Part shown: one piece after another, positions 8,267-16,524 of the stretch
Layout: each line of letters opens with the position of its first letter
How positions within the stretch are numbered: the first letter of the stretch is position 1
DNA from: Streptomyces sp. CG 926
GTDB lineage: Bacteria > Actinomycetota > Actinomycetes > Streptomycetales > Streptomycetaceae
Reading direction: 5' to 3'
Length of the DNA stretch: 64,000 bases
NCBI RefSeq assembly: GCF_003148825.1
Contig: NZ_QGGZ01000001.1
Coordinates: 1-64,000, forward strand
The notes under the pieces: generated by a model
What the model saw: the letters and a program-made list of their open reading frames with translations, nothing else
The model's database searches: none
What the model was told of the DNA's origin: nothing
Made by a program: the position numbers and the translations under genes

Positions 8267-9466
8267 CTACCTGCCCATGGTCAGGCCGTCCTTGGCGGCG
8301 CCGCGGCTGAGGACCGCCTCACCGATGGCGTCCCGGGCGCTCTCGTAGTCCTCGCGGCCCGGGTCCTTGGCGAGGGCGTCGGGCAGGTGGACGACCCGGC
8401 CCACGGACAGGTCCATCATCTGCGGCACGAACTCGGCCTTGGTGACCTGCCAACGCTGCCCGGCGGCGGCCGGTGGGGCGAAGGTGAACCGGCCGATCGA
8501 GCCGTAGTTGCCCCGCATGTCGCGCGCGCCCGAGTAGTTGAACATCTCGCCCGCGACCTGGTCGCCCATGCCGTAGACGATCCAGGTCCCGTTGACCTTC
8601 TCGTACGGCTGCGGGATGTGCGCGTGCGTGCCGAGGATCATGTCGATGTCGGGGCGACCCCCGGTCTGCGAGGCGGTCAGCGCCTTGCCGAGCGAGAGCT
8701 GGGTGTCGTCCGGTTCGGTCTCCCATTCCGTGCCCCAGTGCACGCTCACCAGCACCACGTCCGCGCCCGCCTTCCGGGCCGCCCGCGCATCGGCGACGAT
8801 CTTGTCCTGCTTCATCAGGTTGACCGCCCACGGCTGCCCCTCCGGCATCGGATAGCCGTTGGTGTCGTAGGTGTAGGCGAGGTGCGCCACCTTGGCGGAG
8901 CCCACCGTGTAGGTGGTCACGGTGGCCGCCTCGGCGGCCGTACGGGCCGAGCCGGCGTGCTTCAGGCCGACCTTGTCGAAGCGGTCCAGCGTGCGGCGCA
9001 GGCCCGCGCTCCCGTCGTCGAGGGTGTGGTTCGAGGCCGTGGAGCAGCCGTCGTACCCGGCGTCCTTCAGGCCGTCCGCGACCTCCGGCGGAGAGGTGAA
9101 GGCGGGATAGCCGGTGAAGGGGCCGCCCTCCTCCCCGTAGATGGTCTCCATATGGCAGAGGGCGAGGTCGGCAGCCGAGACCACGGCCTTGACCCCGGAG
9201 AACATCGGCCTGAAGTCGTATCCGTCGCCGTCCGCGTCGTTCGCCGCGCGCTGGATGACGGAGTTGTGCGGCAGTACGTCGCCGCTCGCGACCAGGGTGA
9301 AGCCCTCGGCGGCGGGCGATCCGGCGGCACTGGAGGGGGCGGGCGGTCCGCCGGAGTCCCCGAGGCGGGCCGGTGCGGAGCTCCCGGTCGCCGAACATCC
9401 GGCGGCGGCGGTCAGCAGTACGGCCGACAGGAGGGCGAGCACCTGCGGCCGGATTCGCGTGGTCAT
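8267..9466 (-). CDS. CapA-family lipoprotein (poly-gamma-glutamate capsule-type metallophosphatase fold)
   Basis: A 399-residue lipoprotein with lipobox LTAAAGC (Cys24) followed by a Ser/Pro/Gly-rich linker. The PGA_cap domain spans about residues 50-310. Its motifs include VASGDVLPHN, CHMETIY, ASNHTLDD, VSVHWGTEWE and GTHAHIPQPYE, which supply the Asp/Asn/His metal-ligand pattern of calcineurin-like enzymes. CapA proteins are required for poly-gamma-glutamate production in Bacillus, but in Streptomyces such orphan homologues have no established substrate and no capB/capC lies nearby. The ATG of MTTRIRP is preferred to an upstream in-frame start because it opens directly into the signal peptide. 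Confidence 0.85.
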   Translation of the reverse strand: MTTRIRPQVLALLSAVLLTAAAGCSATGSSAPARLGDSGGPPAPSSAAGSPAAEGFTLVASGDVLPHNSVIQRAANDADGDGYDFRPMFSGVKAVVSAADLALCHMETIYGEEGGPFTGYPAFTSPPEVADGLKDAGYDGCSTASNHTLDDGSAGLRRTLDRFDKVGLKHAGSARTAAEAATVTTYTVGSAKVAHLAYTYDTNGYPMPEGQPWAVNLMKQDKIVADARAARKAGADVVLVSVHWGTEWETEPDDTQLSLGKALTASQTGGRPDIDMILGTHAHIPQPYEKVNGTWIVYGMGDQVAGEMFNYSGARDMRGNYGSIGRFTFAPPAAAGQRWQVTKAEFVPQMMDLSVGRVVHLPDALAKDPGREDYESARDAIGEAVLSRGAAKDGLTMGR

Positions 9467-9781
9467 GCGCCCTGCTCTCGTTAATACGATTATCTGACAT
9501 GTGATCACCTGCAATCCACATAACTACACGCCGTAAGTCAAGAGACGGATCCGCCGCGCGGGCACAGGCCCACCTGAACGGCGGACACCGCGATGGGCGA
9601 GGGCGCCACGTGCCGTTCGCCGCGCCGTTCGACCGTTCACCGACCGGCACGGCCGCCCGGCGGACGACCCGGGTGCTTGGGCGCACCGCCGGGGCCGGAC
9701 GGTTCCAGCTCGGCTCCGTGCAGGTCAGGGTGGACGTGTCGCCGCCTCCACGGCCCCCACGCACCCCGGAAGGAGCCCCTC
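9467..9781. other. Divergent intergenic region, 315 bp
   Basis: No gene. The AT-richest part is 9478-9535, just upstream of the CapA-like gene. It includes taatacgattat and an 8-bp palindrome GTGATCAC (9501-9508), a reasonable promoter/operator area for the leftward gene. The right half is GC-rich and ends in GGAAGGAG, the ribosome binding site of the sigma-factor gene. Confidence 0.4.
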
Positions 9782-10321
9782 GTGCCGCTCTCCCCCACCC
9801 TCCCGCGTACGGACCCCGAGGCACTCGCCGAACTCCAGCGCGACCACGGGCGGGCCCTGTTCGGCTTCCTGCTCGGCCTGACGGCAGGGGACGCCCAGCG
9901 CGCGGAGGACCTCGTACAGGAGACGCTCGTACGGGTCTGGCAGCATCCGGAGGCCCTGTCCAGCGGGCACGACTCCATGCGGCCCTGGCTGTTCACGGTG
10001 GCCCGGCGGCTCGCGATCGACGCCCGGCGGGCCCGCCTGTCACGGCCGCTGGAGGTGGATCCGGAGGGGCTGGAACACGCGCCCGAGCCGCAGGACGCGG
10101 TGGCCGGATCGGTCACGGCGATCGACGTCCGGCGGGCCGTGGGATCCCTGGGGCCCGAGCACCGCGAGGTGCTGATGCAGGTCTACTTCCGCGACCGGTC
10201 GGTGGCCGAGGCCGCCGTCGAGCTCGGCATCCCGGCCGGGACCGTCAAGTCCCGCACGTACTACGCCCTGCGTGCCCTGAAGAAAGGCCTCCAGGGGTAC
10301 GGGTACGGCCTCGGCGCCTGA
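9782..10321 (+). CDS. ECF-type RNA polymerase sigma factor
   Basis: A 179-residue group IV sigma factor. A GTG start is chosen because GGAAGGAG precedes it at ideal spacing; the open frame upstream is an artefact. Region 2 covers about residues 18-85 (ALFGFLLGL, AEDLVQETLVRVWQ, MRPWLFTVARRLAIDARR). Region 4 covers about 118-175 (LGPEHREVLMQVYFRDRSV and a helix-turn-helix ending GTVKSRTYYALRALK). No zinc-finger anti-sigma gene follows; the next gene is an unrelated-looking protein 177 bp away, so how this sigma factor is held inactive cannot be told here. Confidence 0.9.
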   Translation: MPLSPTLPRTDPEALAELQRDHGRALFGFLLGLTAGDAQRAEDLVQETLVRVWQHPEALSSGHDSMRPWLFTVARRLAIDARRARLSRPLEVDPEGLEHAPEPQDAVAGSVTAIDVRRAVGSLGPEHREVLMQVYFRDRSVAEAAVELGIPAGTVKSRTYYALRALKKGLQGYGYGLGA

Positions 10322-10498
10322 GCCGGTGGCACGGCGACGGATCGGGTAACGCCGTGAATAGACGCGGATCGGACATAAAACGCGCCGATTTCGGCATCAG
10401 AGCGTGCAAGTTGAGTAAACATCCCCCGCTCCGCGAGTCGCTCGGTGAAGGCTCAGGACCGACGACGGGACGCTCGAAGCGCGGGAGAAGGTGGAACG

Positions 10499-11014
10499 GT
10501 GCAGCCCGAGGGTAGTAACGGCACCAGTGACGGCGGGCTCGCGGTGCCCATGGCCTGGCTGTACGCCGAGTACATCGCGGACGAACTGCTGCGTACGGGC
10601 CGGCTCATCCCGGTCAGCACCCTGGAGTTCAGGGCCGGACGGGACACGCTCGCCCTGACGATCTACCTCTCGGACGCGGCCGGCGAGCTCTCCGGCATCC
10701 GGGTGGTCTCGCAGCTCGACGAGTGGTTGTCGCTCACCGCGTACGGACACCCGTGGCGCGACTGGGTGCACACCCGTTTCCTCGCGCTCGGCGAGGAGGC
10801 CCGGGAGCGCGGCGACGGCGGGGACCCCGACCTGGAACTGGCCCGGGCGGCCTGGCGTTGGCTGGACAACACCGAGCTGTTCGCCACCAACCTCGACCCC
10901 GGGCGGCCCGACCACACCGACCTCCCGCCGGGACTGGACGAGAACGCGCGCGTATGGACCCCCGCCTGGCAACTCGGACTGCCGCTGGGTCACTTGGCGA
11001 TGCACCTGTTCTGA
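10499..11014 (+). CDS. Hypothetical cytoplasmic protein
   Basis: A 171-residue protein I do not recognise. A GTG start is chosen because GGAGAAGG lies just upstream; an in-frame ATG 18 codons earlier lacks a site. The body is acidic and Trp-rich in its second half (VVSQLDEWLSL, HPWRDWVHTRF, AWRWLDNTELF) with no membrane segment, cysteine cluster or obvious catalytic motif. It follows the ECF sigma factor in the same direction, but the 177-bp gap argues for a separate promoter. An anti-sigma or partner role is possible but has no sequence support. Confidence 0.7.
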   Translation: MQPEGSNGTSDGGLAVPMAWLYAEYIADELLRTGRLIPVSTLEFRAGRDTLALTIYLSDAAGELSGIRVVSQLDEWLSLTAYGHPWRDWVHTRFLALGEEARERGDGGDPDLELARAAWRWLDNTELFATNLDPGRPDHTDLPPGLDENARVWTPAWQLGLPLGHLAMHLF

Positions 11015-11021
11015 CGAAGCC

Positions 11022-11060
11022 GGGTCGACGGCCTGGGTCGACGGCCTGGGCCGACGGCCT
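11022..11060. repeat. Three tandem copies of a 13-bp unit
   Basis: GGGTCGACGGCCT, GGGTCGACGGCCT and GGGCCGACGGCCT follow head to tail in the gap between two convergent genes. The last unit runs into the stop codon of the DUF485 gene. No stable hairpin spans the array. Confidence 0.8.
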
Positions 11061-11445
11061 AGCCGCGGTCCGCCGGATCCATCACCAGGCCCGTGAAATC
11101 GGCCTCGTTGCGCTCCGCCCGGGTGACGTACCACCGGGCGATGAGCCACATCACCGGGTAGACCAGCACGCCGAGTGCCACCCAGATCAGCGGCGCCGAC
11201 GGGTCGTGGCAGAGCGCGAACACCAGCGGCAGGGTCCCGATCAGTGCCACGAGCCCGGCCAACGACCCGAGCGCCACGCGCAGTTGGCTGCGCATGAGGG
11301 CTCGGACGTAGGTGGCCCCGAGGGTGGTCTGCTCGGATATCTCCGAGCGGGCCGGGGTGTGCGCGGGCGGCCGGCGACGGGCGCCCCGGGGGACCCCGGT
11401 GACGATCTCGCGCCGGGGCGGCGACTGCTGCTGCTCCTCGGCCAT
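11059..11445 (-). CDS. DUF485 membrane protein
   Basis: A 128-residue protein with a Gln/Arg/Pro-rich cytoplasmic N-terminus (about 1-55) and two transmembrane helices (about 68-88 and 95-115). The overall shape and the two-helix core match the DUF485 family, which usually sits beside a sodium/solute symporter of the ActP type. No symporter is present here. The gene starts 26 bp after the stop of the DNA glycosylase and is probably the last gene of that operon. The ATG of MAEEQQQ is used because upstream sequence is glycosylase in another frame. Confidence 0.78.
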   Translation of the reverse strand: MAEEQQQSPPRREIVTGVPRGARRRPPAHTPARSEISEQTTLGATYVRALMRSQLRVALGSLAGLVALIGTLPLVFALCHDPSAPLIWVALGVLVYPVMWLIARWYVTRAERNEADFTGLVMDPADRG

Positions 11446-11471
11446 GGTGCCGGAGTCTACGCAGCCACCAC

Positions 11472-12332
11472 CTATTTGAGGAGGCGCGAGAGCCGCCGGT
11501 CGGCCAGCGGCTTCCCGCCGGTCTGGCACGTGGGGCAGTACTCCAGCGAGGAGTCGGCGAAGGACACCGAGCGTACGGTGTCCCCGCAGACCGGGCACGG
11601 TTCACCGGCCCGGCCGTGCACCCGTAGGCCGCTCTTCTTCTCGGCCTTGAGTTCGCCCGCGGCCACCCCGTGGGCCCGGCCGACGGCCTCGCCCAGGGTG
11701 CTCCGCACGGCCTCGTAGAGCTGGGTGAGCTGCTCCTCGGTGAAGGAGGCGGCGAGCTTGAACGGCGAGACCTTGGCGGCGTGCAGGATCTCGTCGCTGT
11801 AGGCGTTGCCGATGCCCGCGAGCACGCTCTGGTCCCGCAGCACGCCCTTGATCTGCCGCCGCTCCCCCGCGAGAAGCGCGGCGAAGGCGTCCCGGTCGAA
11901 GCCCTCGGCGAGCGGATCGGGGCCGAGGCGGGCGATGCCGGGCACCTCCTGCGGGTCGTGGACCACGTACACGGCGAGGCGTTTTTGCGTCCCGGCCTCG
12001 GTGAGGTCGAAGCCTCCGCCGCCGACGAGGCCGACGCGCAGGGCGAGCGGGCCCTTGCCGGGGCGTGGCGGCTGCGCGGGCAGGGTGTCCTGCCAGCGCA
12101 GCCAGCCGGCCCGGGCCAGGTGCGTGACGAGGTGGAGCTCGCCGACCGGCAGGGCCAGGAACTTGCCGTACCGGGCGGGGGCGCCGGCCGACTGCCCTTC
12201 GAGGGCGGTCAGCGGCGGGTCGTAGGTCTTGAGCACGCTCACCGCGAGCGGGAGGACGCGCTCGACCACCCGCCCGGTGAGGTGCTCGTCGAGGTATTCC
12301 CGTAGGGCCTCGACCTCGGGCAGCTCCGGCAT
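11472..12332 (-). CDS. Fpg/Nei family DNA glycosylase
   Basis: A 286-residue bifunctional DNA glycosylase/AP lyase of base-excision repair. MPELPEVE gives the catalytic N-terminal Pro and Glu that act after Met removal. The helix-two-turn-helix lies around IGNAYSDEILHAAK. The C-terminal zinc finger has four cysteines (CPVC and, after 16 residues, CPTC) and ends in the DNA-contacting RRLSRLLK. Length fits the family. Whether it prefers oxidised purines (Fpg) or pyrimidines (Nei) is not decidable by eye. It lies 20 bp after a TPR-like gene and 26 bp before DUF485, so the three are probably cotranscribed. Confidence 0.92.
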   Translation of the reverse strand: MPELPEVEALREYLDEHLTGRVVERVLPLAVSVLKTYDPPLTALEGQSAGAPARYGKFLALPVGELHLVTHLARAGWLRWQDTLPAQPPRPGKGPLALRVGLVGGGGFDLTEAGTQKRLAVYVVHDPQEVPGIARLGPDPLAEGFDRDAFAALLAGERRQIKGVLRDQSVLAGIGNAYSDEILHAAKVSPFKLAASFTEEQLTQLYEAVRSTLGEAVGRAHGVAAGELKAEKKSGLRVHGRAGEPCPVCGDTVRSVSFADSSLEYCPTCQTGGKPLADRRLSRLLK

Positions 12333-12352
12333 GGTCCCAGCCTGCCGCCGGC

Positions 12353-13606
12353 TCAGGCGAAGCGCGAGCTGGGCACCGGTCCGGGCGAGGCGACGCGGTC
12401 GCGGGGCGAGGTGAGCCAGCCGTCGTGGACGGCGCTCACGAAGGCCCGGAAGGCCTCGTCCGGATCGGGCGGGGTGGCGCCGTCGCCCCCGTCCGGGCCG
12501 GCGGCGGCCCGCACGATGTCCTGGGCGATCTCCGCCTCGGGCCGCTCGTCGTCCTTCCACAGCGGGACGACGAACTGGCACAGCAGCGCGCTGAAGTCCG
12601 CGCTCACCGCGGGCGGATCGGTCCAGCAGGTGGCGTGCTCGGACAGGATCTGGCCGTCGGCACGCGCGTGCAGGGTGCGCAGGACGTCCGGGTCGGTCGC
12701 GTTCAGGTCGTAGGCGACGACGAGGGTGTCCGTACGTGCGGGCTCGTACGGTACGGCGGGCAGCCCGAGCACCTGTGCGGCGGCGAGCCCGAGGATCCGG
12801 TCGGACCGGCCGGGCAGCAGGGAGACCGTGGCGGGGCGGCGCCCGGCGGCCTCCAGGGCGAGTGCCAGACGGGACAGCCCGTGACGGCAGGTCTCGGGGG
12901 TGTCCCCGAGGTAGGCGAACCGGCCGGTCATCCCGGCGTCCCAGCCGTACCCGGAGAGGATGCCCAGGAGTCCGCCGGTCAGGCCGTAGTGCCAGCCGCG
13001 CAGGTCGGTGCGGCCCAGCGGATCGCCATGGCCGGCCGCGCTCTGGGCCCGGCGCGCCCGGTCGGTGCGGTGCAGCCGGTTCCGCTGGCGGGCGTGGGCG
13101 CCGGACCACTGCGGGTCCTCGGGGGCGGGGAGGGCGCCACTGATCCGCGTGGCGGTGTCCAGGTCCCCGGCCAGCAGGGTGTGGTGCACGAGGAGGTACG
13201 TCTCGGGCCAGGCGGGCAGCCCCGGGCCACGACCGGAGAGCAGGTCGACGACCTCGGCGTGCCGGTTCTCGTCCTCCAGGGCGGACACCAACTCGGTGAG
13301 CAGCGCCCGCGAGTCGGGGAGCAGCCGGAGCCCCTCGCGCAGCGGTGCGACGGCGAGGAAGGCGATGCCGCGCTCGACGCAGGCGTAGCCGAAGTCGTAG
13401 AGGGCCTGGGGCTCGCCGGGCCGTTCGGCGGCGGCCTTGGCGGCGCCGGCCAGGTCCTTGAACCCGGCGGCGTCGGCCAGGGCCCGGGTGGCCTTGGCGA
13501 GTTCGGTGATCGATGCCGTCTCGGCGTGCGGTCGCAGCGACCGGACCGCTCCGGGCAGGTCGTTCTTCTTCAGGAACCGGCGTACTTCATCCGTGGCGTT
13601 GGTCAT
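12353..13606 (-). CDS. TPR-like hypothetical protein
   Basis: A 417-residue cytoplasmic protein. The first half is all-helical with Ala/Leu periodicity resembling TPR repeats (for example ALYDFGYACVERGIAFLA and LLVHHTLLAGDLDTAT). The second half looks alpha/beta and may contain a ligand-binding fold. No catalytic motif is recognised. The start ATG (MTNATDEVRRFL) follows a G-rich site. It heads the presumed operon with the Fpg/Nei glycosylase and the DUF485 protein; a link to DNA damage is only an inference from that context. Confidence 0.75.
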   Translation of the reverse strand: MTNATDEVRRFLKKNDLPGAVRSLRPHAETASITELAKATRALADAAGFKDLAGAAKAAAERPGEPQALYDFGYACVERGIAFLAVAPLREGLRLLPDSRALLTELVSALEDENRHAEVVDLLSGRGPGLPAWPETYLLVHHTLLAGDLDTATRISGALPAPEDPQWSGAHARQRNRLHRTDRARRAQSAAGHGDPLGRTDLRGWHYGLTGGLLGILSGYGWDAGMTGRFAYLGDTPETCRHGLSRLALALEAAGRRPATVSLLPGRSDRILGLAAAQVLGLPAVPYEPARTDTLVVAYDLNATDPDVLRTLHARADGQILSEHATCWTDPPAVSADFSALLCQFVVPLWKDDERPEAEIAQDIVRAAAGPDGGDGATPPDPDEAFRAFVSAVHDGWLTSPRDRVASPGPVPSSRFA

Positions 13607-13653
13607 CGCCCCCGATCCTCACGGAGCCACGCCCGGTCCGCAACGGACTTTCC

Positions 13654-13681
13654 GGGGCCACCGGGCACGCCCGGTGGCCCC
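13654..13681 (-). terminator. Hairpin terminator after the methyltransferase gene
   Basis: GGGGCCACCGGGC and GCCCGGTGGCCCC form a perfect 13-bp stem around a 2-nt centre. It lies just past the methyltransferase stop and ahead of the TPR gene start, separating the two leftward units. Confidence 0.75.
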
Positions 13682-13688
13682 GGGCGGG

Positions 13689-14345
13689 TCAGGTCCGGGC
13701 GATCAGCGCGTAGCGCTCGTCGGCGACGGGTCCGCCCCACAACTCGGCCTCGCCGCTGAGCGGTTCGATGCTCAGGCCGGACACCAGGGGCCGGACCGCG
13801 GCGGCCAGGTCCTCGGCGGTGATCCCGCCGTACCAGGGGAGCGACTCGGCTCCGGCGACGTAGGGGACGCTGCTATCGCCGGCTTCCCGCCACCGCCCCT
13901 CGACGAGGACCAGCCGCCCTCCCGGGCCGAGCCGTGCGACCCAGGCGCGGAGCGCGGCGCCGGGATCGGGCAGGGTCCACAGCAGGTGCCGGCAGAGCAG
14001 CACGTCGTACCGTTGCTGCCCGGTCGGCGGATCCGCCGCGTCACCGACGAGGAACCGTCCGGCCAGGCCCGCGGCCGCGAGTTTGCCCTGGGCCCGCTCG
14101 GCCATCCGGGGCGCGAGGTCGACCCCGGTCACCCGGTGTCCGGCCTCGGCCAGCAGCAGGGACAGCGATGCGGTACCGCAGCCGACGTCGAGGACGTCGG
14201 CGGGCCCCTCGGGCAGCCAGGATCTCAGCAGCCGGGACCACGCGGCACGGGTGTGCTCCTGGCGCAGGCCGTGATCGGGCTCGTCGTCGAACGCCGGCGC
14301 GGCGGCGTCCCAGTACTCGGTGATGGCACGGGTGGGATCGGACAT
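13689..14345 (-). CDS. Class I SAM-dependent methyltransferase
   Basis: A 218-residue methyltransferase. Motif I is VLDVGCGTASLSLLL (about residues 51-65), followed by GVDLAPRM (acidic loop) and the post-II segment DVLLCRHLLWTLPDP. It resembles the UbiE/Methyltransf_11 group that methylates small molecules. The ATG of MSDPTRAITEYWD is chosen because this is the usual family N-terminus; the frame is open 20 codons further. Substrate unknown and no neighbour suggests one. Confidence 0.88.
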   Translation of the reverse strand: MSDPTRAITEYWDAAAPAFDDEPDHGLRQEHTRAAWSRLLRSWLPEGPADVLDVGCGTASLSLLLAEAGHRVTGVDLAPRMAERAQGKLAAAGLAGRFLVGDAADPPTGQQRYDVLLCRHLLWTLPDPGAALRAWVARLGPGGRLVLVEGRWREAGDSSVPYVAGAESLPWYGGITAEDLAAAVRPLVSGLSIEPLSGEAELWGGPVADERYALIART

Positions 14346-14453
14346 GGTGGTGATCCTGCCGGAGAGCACCGACAACGGCGGGTGACTTCGTCGCGGCGCC
14401 GGCACGCGCGGGGCGGGGCGGAGCCGGCAGGGCAGCAGGGCGGCAGGCCGCGC

Positions 14454-16499
14454 TCAGCCCATCACGAACTCGCACCAGACGCACTTGCCGCCGCCCCGCG
14501 GCTCCACGCCCCAGACGTCCGCCAGGCGGTCCACCAGCATCAGGCCCCGCCCCGAGACGCCCGACTCCCCCGCCTCGCGGCGGCGCGGCAGCGCGCTGGA
14601 ACGGTCCTCGACCTCCACCCGGAGGCGACGCTGGGGGCCCGCCAGGACCCGTAGGGTCACGATCGCCGGGCCGTCGGTGTGCATCAGGGCGTTCACGATC
14701 AGCTCGTCCGCGACCAGTTCGATCTCGTCGGCCCGTTCCCGCGCGCCCCAGGCCCGTACCGCCGCCCCGATCATGTGCCGGGCGGCCACCAGGGCTTCCG
14801 GGTCGCCCGGTGCCACGTGCTGCTGGAGGCGGCCGCCGCCTTCCTGGGCGGCCACCACGTGGCGGCGCAGCAGGAGCAGCGCCATGTCGTCGTCCCCGCC
14901 CCGTTCGTCGACGATCTCGCACAGCAGGTCCGCCAGGAGCTGCAGGTCCGCCGGTCCGCGGCGGATGTGGGAGGTCAGGAGCTGGATTCCGTCGTCGAGA
15001 TCGGCGCCGGGCTGTTCCACGAGGCCGTCGGTGCACAGCAGGACCGTTTCTCCCGGGTCCAGCTCCACCGTGGTCACCGGGTACTCCAGGCGGCCGAACT
15101 CCGCCGAGAGGCCCAGTGGCATCCCGCCCGCCACCGGGAGCCGATGGCAGTCCCCGTCGCGGGTGCGCAGCAGGGGGTCGATATGGCCGGCCCGGACCAC
15201 CTGGAGGACGCCCGTCGCGAGGTCGGCCTCCACGTAGGTGCAGGTCGCGAACCTGTCGGTGTCCAGCTCGTGCAGGAAGACGGAGGCCCGGGCCATGACC
15301 GTGCCGGGCGAGTGGCCCTCGGCGGCGTACGCGCGCAGCACGATCCGCAGCTGGCCCATGACGGCCGCCGCGTGCGTGTCATGGCCCTGGACGTCACCGA
15401 TGACGGCGCCGACCCGGCCGCCCGGCAGCGGGATGACGTCGTACCAGTCGCCGCCGATGTCCTGGCCCATCCGGGCGGACCGGTAGCGTACGGCGATCTC
15501 ACCGCCGGCCACCGAGGGGATCCGTCGCGGCAGCATGGCCTGCTGGAGGCCTTCGGCCAGGTCGTGCTCCTGCTCCAGCAGCATGGCCCGCTGGAGGCTC
15601 TGCGCGATGCTGCTGCCGAGGGCCACGAGCAGGTTGCGCTCCTCCTGGGTGAAACCGTCCTTGTCCTGGTAGAGCAGTCCGATCGCGCCGATCGGCCGGG
15701 CCTGGGCGATGAGCGGAAGGTACGCGGCGGCCGAGATCCGCATGTACGAGATCCTCGACCAGAGCCCGGGGTAGTCCCGGGCGAATTCCTGCGCCGAGTC
15801 GAGGAAGCGCGGCTCCAGCGAGCGGACGACCTCGCTCATCGGGTACTGCTCGTCGATGCGCGTGTAGCGGGTGCCGGGCACGAAGCTGTCCTCCGGGCCC
15901 TCGGCGACCAGGTGGATCCGGCCGGCTTCGACGAGGCCCATCACCATGCCCATCGAGCCGAGCCGTTCCAGTCCGTGGGCGTCGCCGATGACGTCGATGA
16001 CGTCCCGCACGGTACGGGCGTGCGCCAGGGCGGCGGTGGTGGATTCGACCACCGATGTCTGGCGGCGCCGCTCCTCGTCCAGGCCGAGTCGCTCCGCCGA
16101 GTGGCTGAGCTCTTCGGTGGCGTCCCGGACGATGCCGATGATCCGGTACGGGCGGCCGTCCTGGTTGCGCATGACCCGGCCCTGGGTGTGCGTCCAGCGC
16201 AGCCGCCCGTCGTGGCAGCGGATACGGAAGTAGGCCCCGTAGCTGTCCTCGCCGCTCTTGAGGGCGGAGGAGACGAGGGCGTCCAGTCGGGCCGCCTCGG
16301 CGGTGGGGACGCGTGGGTCGAGCGACTCCGGCCGGCCGTCGTACTCGTCGGGAGGCGTGTCGAAAACGTCGAGGGCGGCTTCGTCCATGTGCATGAGACC
16401 GGTGACCAGGTCCCAGTCGAAACTGCCCATGCGGTTCAGCGAGAGCGACCGGTCCGGGTGTGCGGGCCAGTCGTCCGGCAGCGATACGGTGGTCGGCAC
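14454..16499 (-). CDS. PAS-GAF-SpoIIE-type PP2C phosphatase with C-terminal anti-sigma-like ATPase domain
   Basis: A 681-residue cytoplasmic signalling protein. The order is PAS (about 20-130), GAF (about 155-310), SpoIIE/PP2C phosphatase (about 330-545) and HATPase_c_2 (about 560-681). The phosphatase shows GGDWYDVIPLPGG, GDVQGHD and the late GGDDDMALLLL metal motifs. The ATPase N-box is ADELIVNALMHT. Such proteins can both dephosphorylate anti-anti-sigma factors and act as anti-sigma kinases, controlling sigma-B-like factors. A GTG start is used because the frame upstream runs into the DUF6777 gene; the site there is weak. It lies 25 bp after DUF6777 and is likely cotranscribed. Confidence 0.9.
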   Translation of the reverse strand: MPTTVSLPDDWPAHPDRSLSLNRMGSFDWDLVTGLMHMDEAALDVFDTPPDEYDGRPESLDPRVPTAEAARLDALVSSALKSGEDSYGAYFRIRCHDGRLRWTHTQGRVMRNQDGRPYRIIGIVRDATEELSHSAERLGLDEERRRQTSVVESTTAALAHARTVRDVIDVIGDAHGLERLGSMGMVMGLVEAGRIHLVAEGPEDSFVPGTRYTRIDEQYPMSEVVRSLEPRFLDSAQEFARDYPGLWSRISYMRISAAAYLPLIAQARPIGAIGLLYQDKDGFTQEERNLLVALGSSIAQSLQRAMLLEQEHDLAEGLQQAMLPRRIPSVAGGEIAVRYRSARMGQDIGGDWYDVIPLPGGRVGAVIGDVQGHDTHAAAVMGQLRIVLRAYAAEGHSPGTVMARASVFLHELDTDRFATCTYVEADLATGVLQVVRAGHIDPLLRTRDGDCHRLPVAGGMPLGLSAEFGRLEYPVTTVELDPGETVLLCTDGLVEQPGADLDDGIQLLTSHIRRGPADLQLLADLLCEIVDERGGDDDMALLLLRRHVVAAQEGGGRLQQHVAPGDPEALVAARHMIGAAVRAWGARERADEIELVADELIVNALMHTDGPAIVTLRVLAGPQRRLRVEVEDRSSALPRRREAGESGVSGRGLMLVDRLADVWGVEPRGGGKCVWCEFVMG

Positions 16500-16524
16500 C
16501 GATCCACCATGACACACGGGCCGG

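Noticed and set aside
9501..9508. GTGATCAC palindrome as a CRP-type site upstream of the CapA-like gene
   Set aside because: Too short and lacking the spaced GTG-N6-CAC form. Mentioned only as part of the promoter region.
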